Assembly (NCBI GenBank): GCA_027604005.1
Contig: JADGJT010000001.1
Location: 51,420 to 115,419, forward strand
Reading direction: 5' to 3'
Length of the DNA: 64,000 bases
Source of the DNA: Dinochytrium kinnereticum
Lineage: Eukaryota; Chytridiomycota; Chytridiomycetes; Chytridiales; Chytridiaceae
Made by a program: the position numbers and the translations under genes. Below the pieces are notes generated by a model, which was given only the letters and a program-made list of their open reading frames with translations, was not told where the DNA came from and searched no databases. Position 1 is the stretch's first letter, and each line of letters opens with the position of its first letter. This document shows positions 51,493-64,000 of this stretch, in pieces.

Positions 51493-54138
51493 ATGAGGGC
51501 TCTCCCTACGCTTCGCCATCCGCCCGTCGGTGTGCTGTACGCCATCATCCTGGCTCTGCTGGCATTGGTCTTTGTCCTAGTGCCCATCCAGCCCTCGCAC
51601 CACCGCACCAGCCTCGTCCAATACTCAACCGCACTAGGCGCTGGTGCGGCTGATTTTGTTGGTGATCCGTCTCCTTATTGGAAATGGACGTCCACGTCGC
51701 AGTCCCGGAAGGAATCTGAAGGCTCTGCGGCTGTTGTGGATGGCCAGTGTAATTGCCATTGTGGAGAGCCCCTGAAAAAGCAGTTTGGTTCTCACAAGTC
51801 TTCGAAGCCAAAGCATCCAAAGGAGCCGATGGATCCTTTCGAGTACTGGAGCTTGATGGCTCTCGTCGTTTTCCTTGTTTTGCTGGGCGGCATGTTCGCT
51901 GGTGGGTGTTTTGCTATTTTCCCCGAGTTAATGCATACTTTCTTTCCTTCAGGTCTAACCATTGGTTTGATGAGCATTGGTAAACTTTCTTTTTGATACT
52001 CTGTTCTTTATCTTTTATTTTTATCGGCCTACTCCCTTTTTACTAACAAGCCTACCCACATTTATTGCTGTGCCTCTAGACGAAACCAACCTCTCCATTT
52101 TGATGAAGTCTGGAACCCCTACCGAAAAGATGTATGCAGAGAGGATAGCACCGATTAGACGCGACTCTCATCTTCTACTGGTGACTCTCTTACTGGCAAA
52201 CACCGTCGTCAATGAAACTTTGCCTGTTTTGCTAGGCATTCTTGACTTGGAAGGCTACCAAGCTGTCATATTTTCGACGGCGTTGATTGTCGTCTTTGGA
52301 GAGTGAGTTGGCGTAGAAGTTTCTTGAGAATAAATTGATATCTGACCTTTTTTGTTTAGGATCATCCCTCAGGCTGTCTGTGCGAGATATGGTCTTCAAG
52401 TCGGCGCGTTCCTTGCATGGCCCGTTCGGATCATGATCTGGCTTGTTTACATTGTTGCATATCCCATCGCCAAGCTCCTTGATTACGTGTTAGGGCACAA
52501 GGGTGCCATTGTTTATAGGCGAGCTCGTAGGGGTTTTTTTTTTCTTAACAACGCAAAAAGCATTTCATGTTAATCTGATATCTCACCTCTTTTTTTACTT
52601 TTCCTTAGAGCTAAAGGAGTTCGTTGCTATGCATGGTGAGGATCATGAAGGACCTTTGACAGAGGAGGAGGTTACTATTCTGAGAGCCGTCTTGGAGCTT
52701 CGTGACAAAACGGTGGTAAACATTATGACAAAAATAGAGGATGTTGTCATGATGCCTCTCAGCTCAAAACTTGATAGACCAACGATGCATCATGTAAGTT
52801 TAAGCTTTTGCTTTCGGTCTGAAGCTTAATCACAACAATTTTTTTCTCCTAAATATTGTTTTCCTTATTTAAAAATAGCTCCTCCAAGCTGGCCACTCTC
52901 GCGTGCCTGTTTTCAATCAGTTTAGAGATAATATCATTGGTGTGGTTCTTGTGAAGCAGCTTGTACTTTTGGATCCAGATGATGCTACGCCACTAGCTGA
53001 CGTTCCAATCGGACGTCTGCCGAGAATTCGGAGCGATACACCTTTGTTTGAAATCCTTCACGTGTTTGAAGAAGGAGGAAGTGAGTAGCCTCTTGGCTCC
53101 ATTTAACGATTTTTTTTGCCTTTTTCTTTTAACTGCGTGGTAGTGACTAACAGATTGTAACAAATGGGGAAAAAAAAAAAAAACAACCACCCAGGCCACA
53201 TGGCTGTCGTCGTAGAAGAAATTCCCCTAGAAGATAATGCTATCGGATCCATTATCACAAGTTCGCCTCTTTGGGTTTCCAATTCTCCGGTCCTTAACGC
53301 TAGGCGATTCAGAACCCTAGGCATCGTAACGCTTGAGGACGTAATTGAAGAGATGATAGGGCAGGAGATTGTCGACGAAACCGACGTCTACGTGGACGTT
53401 GGAGGCAAGGTAAAGGTTGCCCGCGCGTTTCATGAGATGGAGCGTCGCCTAGCAAAGGCTGGGCTGATAAAAGGAAATGGAGGCAGTGTGCCGGCAAGCC
53501 CTTACCTTAGTGTTGGAGAGGATACCATTACCCCTTTATCTCCTCCTCCTCTTCCCCACACACCTCTCATCAGAAACACCGAATCCACCCCTCTTCTTCA
53601 TCCATCACACACCCCAATCTTAAACCATGCGTCATCTTCAACGTCGTTACATTATGGCACGCACGCTTCCCCGTCTTTGGGTCCCATCTCCTCCAATTCC
53701 CCGCTTCTTGAACCCATGAATCATGCAAACCAGAGAAGACCGTCGAGAAGGCGGAAGGACCCTCTCGTTCCTGCTGCTCTTCTAGTCGAGGAAGAAACGT
53801 GGAGAAAACCCCCTTCGGACCTCTGTGGGCTTCGTATTCACGGTGCAGGTGTGGATGATGAAAAGTTGCATGCGCCACCGACACCAACCACACCAATTGA
53901 GAAAGGAAATAAGGCGGAAATCGATTCCGTTGTTAGGCCTGCTCATTTGGTGAGCATTGAGAGAGATGAGGATGGGATCGTGGTGGATGGAAAGCAGTTC
54001 CTTCCTAATGATCTTGACCTTGATAATTCAAGTCATAGGAGCTCGACGTCAAGCTCGGGATCATCTTCTTCAGATCGGGAAATTGTTATTGATGTTGAAG
54101 TTTCCCATAAGCCGGGGAGTTTGGAAAACCTTGATTAG
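51493..54138 (+). CDS. CNNM/Mam3-type transmembrane protein (CorC/HlyC family)
   Basis: Member of the ancient conserved domain family (CNNM in animals, Mam3 in yeast), linked to Mg2+/Mn2+ handling. Seven exons (51493-51901, 51953-51979, 52080-52302, 52360-52526, 52609-52793, 52879-53080, 53195-54138) join in frame to 718 residues. A signal-anchor helix at ~16-38 is followed by a Cys cluster, CNCHCGEP. The DUF21 membrane domain includes LTIGLMSIDETNLSIL, LLANTVVNETLPVLLG and EIIPQAVCARYGL. The linker VLELRDKTVVNIMT leads to the CBS pair, with HSRVPVFNQFRDNIIGVVLVK and FRTLGIVTLEDVIEEMIGQEI. The Ser/Pro-rich C-terminal tail is probably cytosolic. The usual order and length of the family are kept. 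I chose the ATG at 51493 because the membrane anchor follows it closely. Confidence 0.92.
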
Positions 54139-54463
54139 GAATCCACACTTTTTTTTTAGCGCTTAAGTGCGCATATTTTATTACTGTGTTTTTTATTTTT
54201 TTTTCTTACCTTTTTCCTTTTTCCTGGCTCTTCTATTTCTTCTTCTCTTTTCCTTCGAACTATCCCTATTCTCCATGAACACATAATTCACTCTGGTTAA
54301 TCCTCCATCCCGTGCTTCACAATCCTATCCAATTATTGCATTGTACTCCCCAAGGCCATACACTACAAAACAAGAGGTTGCATATTTAAATGATAGATAT
54401 GGACAGTGTGCACATAAACATAAACACGAAAAAAATGGTAAGGAAAAGTAGACGTATGATTAT
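54139..54463. other. Convergent intergenic region CNNM-CIAO1
   Basis: 325 bp of T-rich sequence between two 3' ends. No gene is visible. Confidence 0.5.
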
Positions 54464-55927
<1,464 letters not shown>

Positions 55928-55969
55928 CCCTTTGCGATGATGCTTTTTCACCAAAATTGATTTGGAGAG
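55928..55969. promoter_or_regulatory. CIAO1/metaxin divergent start-codon gap, 42 bp
   Basis: 42 bp between opposite start codons, too short for two separate core promoters. The transcription starts probably lie inside the neighbouring gene's first exon or intron. Confidence 0.6.
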
Positions 55970-57242
55970 ATGGCAGCCGAGCCCCAGAGTTTCGTCCAGA
56001 GGATGGGCAGCATGTTGAAAAGCTTCCACTCAATGTGGCCACTCTACACATTCCCAGCCGTTCACGAACTTCCTTCCCTCCCGTCGAAAGACCAGTCCGT
56101 GCTATATATCTTCCCGCGATCGCAGCAAATGTCCACATCACAGGAGGCCGAGAGCATCAAGATCCAGGTGCGATTGAAGGAGACGGCATCCAACAAGAAG
56201 CTCATGCTGTTTTTTCTCTCTTATCTTTCATTCTTTTGGGCGGCTAGGCTTTTCTTTTGTTTGCCTCGTACCCGCATCGAGTTGAGGAGTTTCACCAGCA
56301 TGAGGCATCTCCGTCAGGTTTTTTATTGACTGAGGAAAGCTTCGTAGCTCACCACAATACTTTTCTTTTGAAGGAGAGCTTCCCTTCTTGATGACTCCGG
56401 AGGGGAAGATTCTTGCTGGAAGAGAGATTGTTGACGAGGTCAAGGAAAAGGTTGAAAACACCATCATTCACAACTGTCTAAAAAAGAAATACCAGGCTGG
56501 ATGCCTATCTCAGCACATGAGCGCGGAGGAACAATCCGATGTCATCGCATTTACTGCTTTGGCAGAGACCAAGCTTCGACTCTGTTTGGTAATTGCATCC
56601 TCCTCGATTCTCATCTCATCGACCCTATTCTAGACATACGCACTTTGGAAAGAGGAGGCGAACGTCACAACTGTATCTTTCCCAATTTACGAGTTGAACT
56701 TCCCTTGGCCGCTGAACCAAATTATTCCCCGCATTAAGAGATTCGAGGCATTAACGTGGATGTCAAAGAGACGAGCCAACCTCAGCAGAGAAGAGGTGAG
56801 CTGCATACTTAACAATTTCATTATTTTTGTTGTTATTGGGAGCCTATCTAATGCATTTATTAGGTGTATGAAGATGCTCGATCAGCCTTGGCCGCCTTTT
56901 CAGCGAAACTGGATGGTCAACTGTACCTTTTTGGACCCAAGTCTGAACACCACCTAGATCATTTTTGCTGACTCATAATTAGGCCCACATTTGCGGATGC
57001 CATCTTATTTGCGTACTTGCATGTTATTCTCTCAGCTCTTAATGTCACTGGTGCTGAGACGCGTTTGAGGGAGGCGGTTTTAAAACATGAGAACTTAGTT
57101 CAGGTGCTTTTTGCATTATTTCTATTCTGGTTCAGTTTCCCTGTTTTTCTCGCCCTCTTTTTTTATTCTTTCGCTAATTTCTATATAGTACACGAGGAGA
57201 ATATGGAGCACGTGGTATATTAATCTTAATGGTGTTAACTAA
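55970..57242 (+). CDS. Metaxin (SAM/TOB complex, outer mitochondrial membrane)
   Basis: GST-fold receptor subunit of the sorting and assembly machinery that inserts beta-barrel proteins. Exons 55970-56167, 56248-56317, 56374-56588, 56634-56795, 56864-56940, 56983-57103 and 57189-57242 join in frame to 298 residues. The thioredoxin-like N part has LPSLPSKDQSVLYIFPR, then ASPSGELPFLMT (the metaxin SPSG-LPFL motif). The C-terminal GST part has NFPWPLNQIIPRIKRFEAL, GQLYLFGPKPTFADAILFAYLHVIL and ends with NLVQYTRRIWSTWY. Sequence alone does not settle metaxin-1 versus metaxin-2. The gene ends 60 bp from the RFT1 stop, tail to tail. Confidence 0.9.
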
Positions 57243-57302
57243 AAATCCCAGCTTCGCGACTCAGAGCAAGTAAAATAATACGGATATTCCTGGACAAGCC
57301 CG

Positions 57303-59298
57303 TTATCTCTGCTTAAACTTTTGGAATAATGACCGAACGTCATTCAGCAGCCTTTTCTCTTGCGTGTATCTGATTTGAGAATTAGAAATGGAGCAAAGAA
57401 AGGCACAGTAAGCACTCACATCAATACAAGAGAAAATCCAAACGAGGCTGTCCCGACGGCAATATGTGAAAGTTTTTGTTTGACTGTATACCAGCCCAAA
57501 ACCTGATTCGAGTAAAAGGTCGCCACCCAAATGATGGCGAACCCTGTCCAGAGCATCGCGCTCTGTGGCAAGAGGTTTCGAAGCGAAAGGTCACTCTGCA
57601 GGCGCTTTTTCAGTTCTTTGGACCCCTCCTGGTCCTCATCTGCGCATCGCTCTACGGCCAGAACGAGAAGGTTTTTCTGAACAAAAGCCCATGCGAACCC
57701 AATCCTCATTATCAGATTGACGCAGTTGGCCAATACGAGCCCAATGGCGCCGAGGTCTAGTAGGTTTATCGAGACATAGGCGATCGCGACGAAAGCCGCC
57801 CAGCATACTCCCATCCAGTAGCTCTGACGCGTGAGTGTCTTTTTGTCGGCTAGGGCTTGAAGGTAGGCTTCGGTGATGCCGTTTACGCCCATGATGGGGA
57901 CGTAGATGCAATAGATGGCGAGGACGGTAGGTGCGCTACCAGATGAGAAAGTCCGCCCTGCGAGGATATCGACGACGAGACCCGTGTAGTTTGTACCAAG
58001 GAATATGAAGAAGAGGCCCAGGACAATGTGGAGACGTAGAATTATGGTCAACAACCTTGACGCGGTTTCAATGTTGGACCGATAATCTTTTTATTGACAA
58101 AGTCAGTGTCAGAATATGAAGGGGAGCACTGACCGTTCTTGCTGCCCACTGCTCGGGAGAAGTAGGCACGACCAGTTTCTTCCAAAGGCTGGAATATCAT
58201 TCTTGCTATTAGAGAGCCTAATTCCCAGAAGTTAAGTTCGACTAAAGTGACCCATGATTACCATATTTCTCGACCAAAGCATAGTCTCCCTGAATGGCCG
58301 CCGTGATCATGTAAACCGAAAGAATCTTATCACCTTCTGTAAGGATGTGCTTCAAAATGCCTTGTGTAGTGAAGCTCCACGCGACGCTTAAGAGATTAGA
58401 GTCTAGGAAGAAGCTTACGAAATACGTTAGTCTCCTGAACCTCCCTCAAAAAGAAGCAGCATGCGAACCTCATTGATTTTGGGTTCTCTTGAACCTTTTT
58501 CGGCAAAAAGAAAGAAACGCTATTGCCTTGACGGTACAGGTAAAAGAAGGCATAACCAAAAACAAGGGCAAAGGAGTAGACAAGCTGGGAGCATGCGAAG
58601 GACATTGTGGCTCTGAACTCATCCACCCTTCCAGTACTGGTCCGTGGCGATATCAAGAGTAGTCCTAATATACTAACACATTTGAGCAGGACTGCAATTC
58701 CTTCCACGCGAAGCCTCAAATCAAATTGCAGCTTGTTGACAGCGATCACATACATGGGCTCGCTCAAGAGCTCAAAGAACGCAGCGATACAAAAAACGGT
58801 AACAATTGGATTGTATGATCCGTCTTTGGGGTTTATAAGGTTGAAGTAGGCGGTGATGCCGGCGGAAAGGAGGAAGCCGATGAAGATGGAGATCCAGGTC
58901 ATATTGACGGCTTTCTGACGCTCCACCTCCTCCCGATACTTTGAATCCTTCGCATGAGATCCCTTTAAATCCTTCATGCTTCGGAGCAGTGCCATTCGAA
59001 TGCTCTCCCGCGAGAGGAAAAGGATGGTGGACGAAAGAAGCTCCATCTCCAATGCCACAATGCCCAACACCTCTCTTGTGATGAAGCGTAAGGCGATCTG
59101 GTTCAGGATAAAGGTTGACATGCGAGACCATATCTGTAAAAGAAGAAGCTGAACGGCGCCCTTGATGGACGCCGAGAGGTTCTTTGTTGAGTTCTCCCCG
59201 TCAGTCACCCTTCCACCTTTCATTTTCGAAGACGATGGATGGGTGTGACACATCGTCTTAAGAATCCCAAACCCCGAACGACTGTTTGCTTGATTCAT
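57303..59298 (-). CDS. RFT1: RFT1 (Man5GlcNAc2-dolichol translocation, ER)
   Basis: Polytopic ER membrane protein needed for N-glycosylation; whether it is itself the lipid-linked-oligosaccharide flippase is debated. The first exon (about 58396-59298) encodes a hydrophilic start, then LLLLQIWSRMSTFILNQIALRFITREVLGIVALEMELLSSTI, the family hallmark, with RESIRMAL next. The second large exon (about 57416-58054) has NYTGLVVDILAGRTF, YCIYVPIMGVNGITEAYLQALA and several further helices; the short C-terminal exon ends near LFQKFKQR. A middle exon or exons near 58090-58390 carry the FTTQGILKH-like segment, seen in the minus frame. The start could also be an internal Met about 25 residues later. Confidence 0.92.
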
Positions 59299-59766
59299 AC
59301 ACCAAGGTGTAGACGCCTCATCGGCACTTCATACACCTCTTACGTCCCATACGATTTCACATGCTCGAGGACACTTGAAACTTGCCCATCCCCACGGGCA
59401 AGATAGCATGCCCGATGCTTTCGCTGCAAGAGAAAAAAGAACCACAAAAGACAGAAGCAACGAGGCTGGCAATGCGGAAGCATCTCCAGCCACTGCCTAA
59501 AGGCATCACCCTCAGACGCGCGCGCTTGAACGTCTCGCGCGGCGCGTCTTCGCGTGCAAGTCAAATTCGCCGAGTGCAGGCTGGCCAATGAGAGCGCCAG
59601 ATTTCTCAGAAGGATTTATGGGGCGTGTGAAACGCTGTGTGTCACCCTTTTTCGCTTATCCTCGCAAGGTAAACTGAGCTGAACGGCAGGCAGCAACGAC
59701 AGCATCGCTGACGCATCCATCCCATCCATCCCATCCATCCATCGCATCCAGCACACCACACGCATC
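59299..59766. other. Divergent intergenic region RFT1-RPS3
   Basis: 468 bp that should hold the RPS3 promoter. Just before the RPS3 ATG lies a (CCATC)-type repeat at about 59714-59757. No TOP-like start or TATA box could be fixed by eye. Confidence 0.5.
59714..59757 (+). repeat. CATCC-type short repeat in the RPS3 5' leader
   Basis: Repeats of CATCC/CCATCC fill the last ~50 bp upstream of the RPS3 start codon. They are imperfect 4-9 bp units. Confidence 0.75.
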
Positions 59767-60978
59767 ATGGCCGCCCAGATCAACAAGAAGAGGAAGGTGA
59801 GCGTTGCTGGCGTCCAATTCGTGCATCATCGCTGGGAAGGGATTGATTGGGGTCGGCGCTGGGAGACGGCATGAGGAATGACGAATGACGACGGCAAGCT
59901 TTGACGTCGCGGAAAGCTGCTCAGAGGGATATGAAAGTGAAAGTGCTCCTAAGGTCTATGGGATTGATACATGTTGGATGTCATTGAGAGGCCAACAGGG
60001 GCATTGACCAGTTTAAATGTTTGAAATGGAGAGTAGTCTGGGGAGGAAAGGAGAGCCTGGCGGACGGATCACCACTTTTTGCGAAAGAACAGCGTTTTCT
60101 GACTCTGCTTCCTCTTTTCCCCCCCAAAAAAATCGCAGTTCGTCGCCGACGGTGTGTTCTTTGCTGAGCTCAACACCTTCCTCACCCGTGAGCTCGCTGA
60201 GGAGGGTTACTCTGGCGTTGAGGTCCGTGTGACCCCTGCCCGTACCGAGATCATCATCAGGGCCACCCGTACCCAGGATGTCCTTGGAGACAAGGGTCGT
60301 CGTATCAGGGAGCTCACCTCTGTCGTCCAGAAGAGGTTCAACTTCCCCGAGAACACCGTTGAGCTCTACGCCGAGAAGGTTAACAACCGTGGTCTCTGCG
60401 CTGTTGCCCAGGCTGAGTCCCTCCGCTACAAGCTCGTCGGTGGTCTTGCCGTTCGCAGGTGCGCTGATTTACTTGCTGGTTGAGCTCGATCATTGACTGT
60501 ATTTTTTTCTTCTGGTTGTAGGGCTGCTTATGGTGTTGTCCGTTTCATCATGGAGTCTGGTGCCAAGGGTTGCGAGGTCGTCATCTCGGGCAAGTTGCGC
60601 GGTGCACGTGCCAAGTCCATGAAGTTTGTCGACGGATTCATGGTATGGGCGTCCCCTCCCCGTCCCTTTTCTTTTTTCCCCCCTTTTTTTCTGGATTTGG
60701 ATCAGTTCTGACATGGTACTCCGTCGCTTCAGATCCACTCTGGTCAGCCCGCCCGTGACTTCATTGACGTTGCCACCCGCAGCGTTCTGATGCGTCAGGG
60801 TATGCTTGGTATCAGGGTCAAGATCATGCTTGACACTGACCCCACTGGCAAGGCCGGCCCCAAGAAAACCCTCCCCGACAACGTCACCATCCTTGAGCCC
60901 AAGGAGGACATCCCCTACCCCGTCGCCGCGTCGAACGTTGCCCCCGTTACCGAGGCTGCCCCCGCTCCCGTTGTGTAA
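59767..60978 (+). CDS. RPS3: 40S ribosomal protein S3 (uS3)
   Basis: Small-subunit protein at the mRNA entry channel. Exons 59767-59796, 60139-60458, 60522-60642 and 60733-60978 join in frame to 238 residues. The first exon encodes only [10 protein letters not shown]. The KH domain follows ([28 protein letters not shown]), then [35 protein letters not shown] and the [20 protein letters not shown] block. The C-terminal tail is Ala/Pro/Val-rich. Codons are strongly biased (GCC, GTC, CGT, AAG), as expected for high expression and unlike the neighbours. Intron 1 is 342 bp, much longer than average here. Confidence 0.98.
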
Positions 60979-62207
60979 GGTGTGGGAGATGATTGTCTCT
61001 CTCTCTCTCTTGCGACGTGGGGGTTGGTCGTGTGGCCCCGGGCTTTTTGGGTTGGAGGTTGAGGAGAACTCTCTTTCAATAAAAAAAGCCTTTTCTCATC
61101 TTTTGCCGATATGATTATTACGTTGTTGTCTTGACTTTCTGCTTCTTTTCAACTTGCTTTTCCTCCATCCTTTTCTGCTTGCAGATTTATTTACTCGCAG
61201 GCATCTGTTTCATGCATTAGTTCGTCAAGAGAATACCTCCAAATCAAATCAACATGTTTTTTGGGGGGTTGGTTGGTGGGGCGGCGGTAGACCAACTCAC
61301 CCGTCCCCCCACCCATTGCTTGCATAAAAACTCTGGGGTAAAAAACTCACATCACCGACATGCAGGCAACCAGTACCTTGGCTGATCAACCCCACCCCCA
61401 TTTCCTACCCACGTCAACCAAAGGAATAAAAAAGCACGCGGAACACACCCTGCACTTAGTAGGCATGCACGGTCGTCGGTCGAGGTCTTCCCCCCCTCTT
61501 CCACCCCCCCGACTTAATTTATGCGTGTCCGCCTGCACGTTGCATAGTGGAGCGGCACGATGCTCCTGCTCCACCCAGTTAGAAGTGCCTGGTGAAGAAG
61601 GTGCGATTGTATAGGATGCCTGCTGAGCTGATTCACGTCTTTTGTTTGAGCGGCAGACGCTTTTTTTTTTTTTTTTTTGTTGTTGTTGTTGTTTGATGAG
61701 TGCAGGCCTGGTTTGTATTCGATTTTTTTTTTTTTTTTTTTGTTGACGTGAAGAAGAGATCATTATTGAAAAAACACAAAAAACGAAAAAAACGAAAACG
61801 AAATAAAATAAATACATAATAACAATGATAAGAAAAAAGAATGGTTTAAGCAGAATATATCATGTATTTCATGTATTCATTCTCACACGTCAACACTTCA
61901 ATCGATAAAACAAAACACAACAACAACGAAAACAACAACAACAAAAAAATAATAAAATAATAAATGGCAGTATACAAGTACAAAAAACAACAACAACAAA
62001 AAAAAAAAAACAAAAAAAGCTCCGAATGATAAAGATCAAGAACACCAACAACAAATAAAAGAAAAAATGGAACGCATCACCCCCCCCAACCCCCCCCCCC
62101 CCAACCCAAATCACACACACAAACAACAGCAACAAAAAATAAAAAAAACGCGCCACATACAGCGAGAAACAAAGAAAAGAAAAAAACAAAAAAACACAGC
62201 CTCCCTC
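60979..62207. other. Convergent intergenic region RPS3-ACLY with simple repeats
   Basis: 1.23 kb of 3' UTR and spacer. It contains two long T runs (near 61661-61678 and 61723-61741, the first followed by GTT repeats), AAC/AAAAC-rich sequence at 61900-62060 and C runs near 62080-62105. No gene is visible. Confidence 0.6.
61078..61083 (+). terminator. Candidate poly(A) signal AATAAA of RPS3
   Basis: AATAAA about 100 bp after the RPS3 stop, following a CT-rich stretch. Confidence 0.55.
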
Positions 62208-64000
62208 TCAACCATGCTGGGGCTCCACCCCCCTCAAAATGGCCGCAGTCCCCTCAACCATCGTCCTCCCCTCCGTGCTCTGGGGCTGCGAGATAATGTA
62301 GCTAATGTCATCCCAAGGATGCCTGTAAAGCCCCTGCTTCAACCTCTTCTGATCCAAATAATGTCCAATGAACCCAATCGACCTCCCAAGCACAAACAGC
62401 CCATTCAACGTTCCAATCTGAATGTACTCCTCAGCCTCCTCAGGAGAGAACGCCCCACACGATCTCAGCAGGTCAACAAACGCCACCCCAACTGCACCAT
62501 CAACGTTCAGAATCAGGTTGTCCTTCTTCGACGTCGTAATCTTCTCAACCTCAAGAGCGTACTTGAGGATCTCGCAGCTCGGGAAATGGCTCATCACAAA
62601 CTCCTTCACAATCTCAACTCGAAGGTCAGGGTTCGTCCGTGACTTGATCTTGTGCCCAATCCCAAGGATCAGCTGATGCTTCTTCCTCATCGAATCAACA
62701 AACTCCTGAGGCGTCAACCCCTTATCATACGCCGCGCTAAAGGTCTGCGCAGCACCATCAAGCGCACCTCCAAACCTCTCCCCAATCGTCAACAGCCCAG
62801 ACGCAAGCGAGCTCACAAGATCACGACCAGCCCGCGCAGTCACAATCGTGTTGTGAGCACCAGAGACAGCAGGCCCATGATCCGCCGTCAACATCAACAC
62901 CATCTCAACAAACTTGGACGCCCATCCCGGCAACCGTCGCTTGAACCACAGCAACGACAGCACACCCCCAACGCCAATGTCCTCCTTAAACACCTCAGAG
63001 ATCGCCATGCCCGCGTAAAGCAGCTCCTGGCCACGGTCATCGCAGATCGTCGAGATAAACGACGCCGGTTTGCGTATCAACCCGAGCTCCTGCGCCCATG
63101 AGTAGTCAATAGGGATCTTGGGTGGCTCGGGCTCGGCTGTCACCTTGATCGACCCCTTGGACACGAGGTCGGTAAAGAGCTTGGCGAGGACGGCTGGCAT
63201 GTCTTCAAAGGTGTCTGGGACAATCACGCCGGCGGCACGGAGAGCAGAGTTCTTGGCCTCGGCCGTCTCCGTGTCAGAGTTGGCAAACGACCCAGCATGG
63301 CCGAATTGGACCTACGCACAAATGGAAAGAAAAGCAACAAAGAAAAAAAACAAAGAGAAAATGTGTGTGTGTGTCGAGGGGAGGGGGGGGGGAAAGGGGT
63401 AATGGTCAGCACAAGCTCCACATTCCAACAGAAAACAGTACAAAGATAAAAAAAAAACTCACATCAGTCGTAAACATCTTGGCACACGTCCCAATACACC
63501 AAGCAACAACCGGCTTCCGAATCCTCCCACTCTTCACCGCCTCAGCAAGCACATACTCCTCCACACCTCCCACCTCCCCAAGCAAGACAAGAATCTTCGC
63601 CCTCGGATCAGCCTCATACCTCAGCATGTGATCAATAAAGGTCGACCCAGGGTATCGATCCCCTCCAATCGCAACACCCTCGTAAACCCCGTCGGTCGCC
63701 CGTGAGATAATGTTGTTGAGCTCGTTGGACATGCCGCCAGACTTGGACACGTAGGCGACGGATCCGGGACGGTAGAGAAGGGAGGAGACAATGTTGTCCA
63801 TCATGCCACCAGTGTTGCCAATCTTGAAGCATCCCGGCTTGATGCCACCTTGGAGAGTAAAGATGGAGAGAAAAACAGGTCAGATGGACAGACACGCGAG
63901 AAAGAAAAAGGCTTTACAAATAAAAAGGGTGGAGACAGAGAAAGAGAGAGAGAGAGAAAAAGAAAAAAAAAGAGCACCAAAGAACTAAAAAAAAAACACA
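62208..64000 (-). CDS. ATP-citrate lyase, C-terminal part (5' end outside window)
   Basis: Makes cytosolic acetyl-CoA from citrate for lipid synthesis and acetylation. Visible exons are 63463-63848 and 62208-63311; the rest lies beyond 64000. The first has [39 protein letters not shown] and the CoA-ligase block [12 protein letters not shown]. The second begins [10 protein letters not shown] (with the phosphohistidine-type His), continues to [18 protein letters not shown], and then has the citrate-synthase-like domain ([49 protein letters not shown]). It ends GVEPQHG. Whether the gene is a single animal-type polypeptide or a split ACL1 subunit cannot be decided here. Sequence at 63849-64000 looks like a pyrimidine-rich intron on this strand. 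Confidence 0.94.

Noticed and set aside
59797..60138. Box C/D snoRNA inside RPS3 intron 1
   Set aside because: ATGACGA resembles a C box but differs from the consensus, and I found no properly spaced D box or terminal stem.

Overview
This window is nuclear DNA from a eukaryote with small introns, most likely an early-diverging, probably zoosporic (chytrid-like) fungus. The introns are mostly 36-80 bp GT-AG introns, often with a CTAAC-like branch site. Gene density is about one gene per 2.9 kb. A fungus is favoured by a DUF1746/Dsc4-like gene, a Furry/Mor2 gene and the fungal style of Sec16 and PAT1. Genes I know mainly from animals and early-diverging fungi (FIBP, BLOC1S1, a CNNM-type transporter) argue against a yeast-like ascomycete. 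This placement is inference. I see no rRNA, tRNA, transposon, virus, CRISPR or bacterial-type cassette.

Layout. 1-4423: delta-COP (5' end outside the window), FIBP homologue (-), TFIIH p34/TFB4 (+). 4530-11218: RAD50 (-) and the proteasome ATPase RPT3 (+). 11398-17865: PRP31 (+), MCM6 (-), proteasome chaperone PSMD9/Nas2 (+). 18264-26514: a very large Sec16 (+). 26786-38767: Furry/Mor2 (-) and PAT1 (-). 39967-46802: forkhead factor (+) and an unidentified coiled-coil protein (-). 47959-54138: PRMT1 (-), BLOC1S1 (+), Dsc4-like DUF1746 membrane protein (+), CNNM/Mam3-type protein (+). 54464-59298: CIAO1 (-), metaxin (+), RFT1 (-). 59767-64000: RPS3 (+) and the C-terminal part of ATP-citrate lyase (-), cut by the window end.

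The genes are core housekeeping genes: vesicle coats (delta-COP, Sec16), transcription and repair (TFB4, RAD50, MCM6), splicing and mRNA turnover (PRP31, PAT1), proteasome (RPT3, PSMD9), mitochondrial import and Fe-S assembly (metaxin, CIAO1), ER glycosylation (RFT1) and central carbon metabolism (ACLY). I see no operon-like functional cluster. The organising principle is compactness: seven head-to-head pairs, three of them with start codons only 14, 42 and 60 bp apart, and tail-to-tail pairs with gaps as small as 30 bp.

Gene models were assembled by hand. Introns were placed by GT-AG sites, reading phase and family conservation. For delta-COP, TFB4, RPT3, PRP31, PSMD9, Sec16, the forkhead gene, the coiled-coil gene, BLOC1S1, the Dsc4-like gene, CNNM, metaxin and RPS3 every exon joins in frame. 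For FIBP, RAD50, MCM6, Furry, PAT1, PRMT1, CIAO1, RFT1 and ACLY the span is firm, but not every junction was worked out. The most unusual signals are start codons split off by introns into 3-4 nt exons, a zinc ribbon and tandem Tyr repeats inside Sec16, and the very short divergent promoters. I did not find a convincing new multi-gene system.
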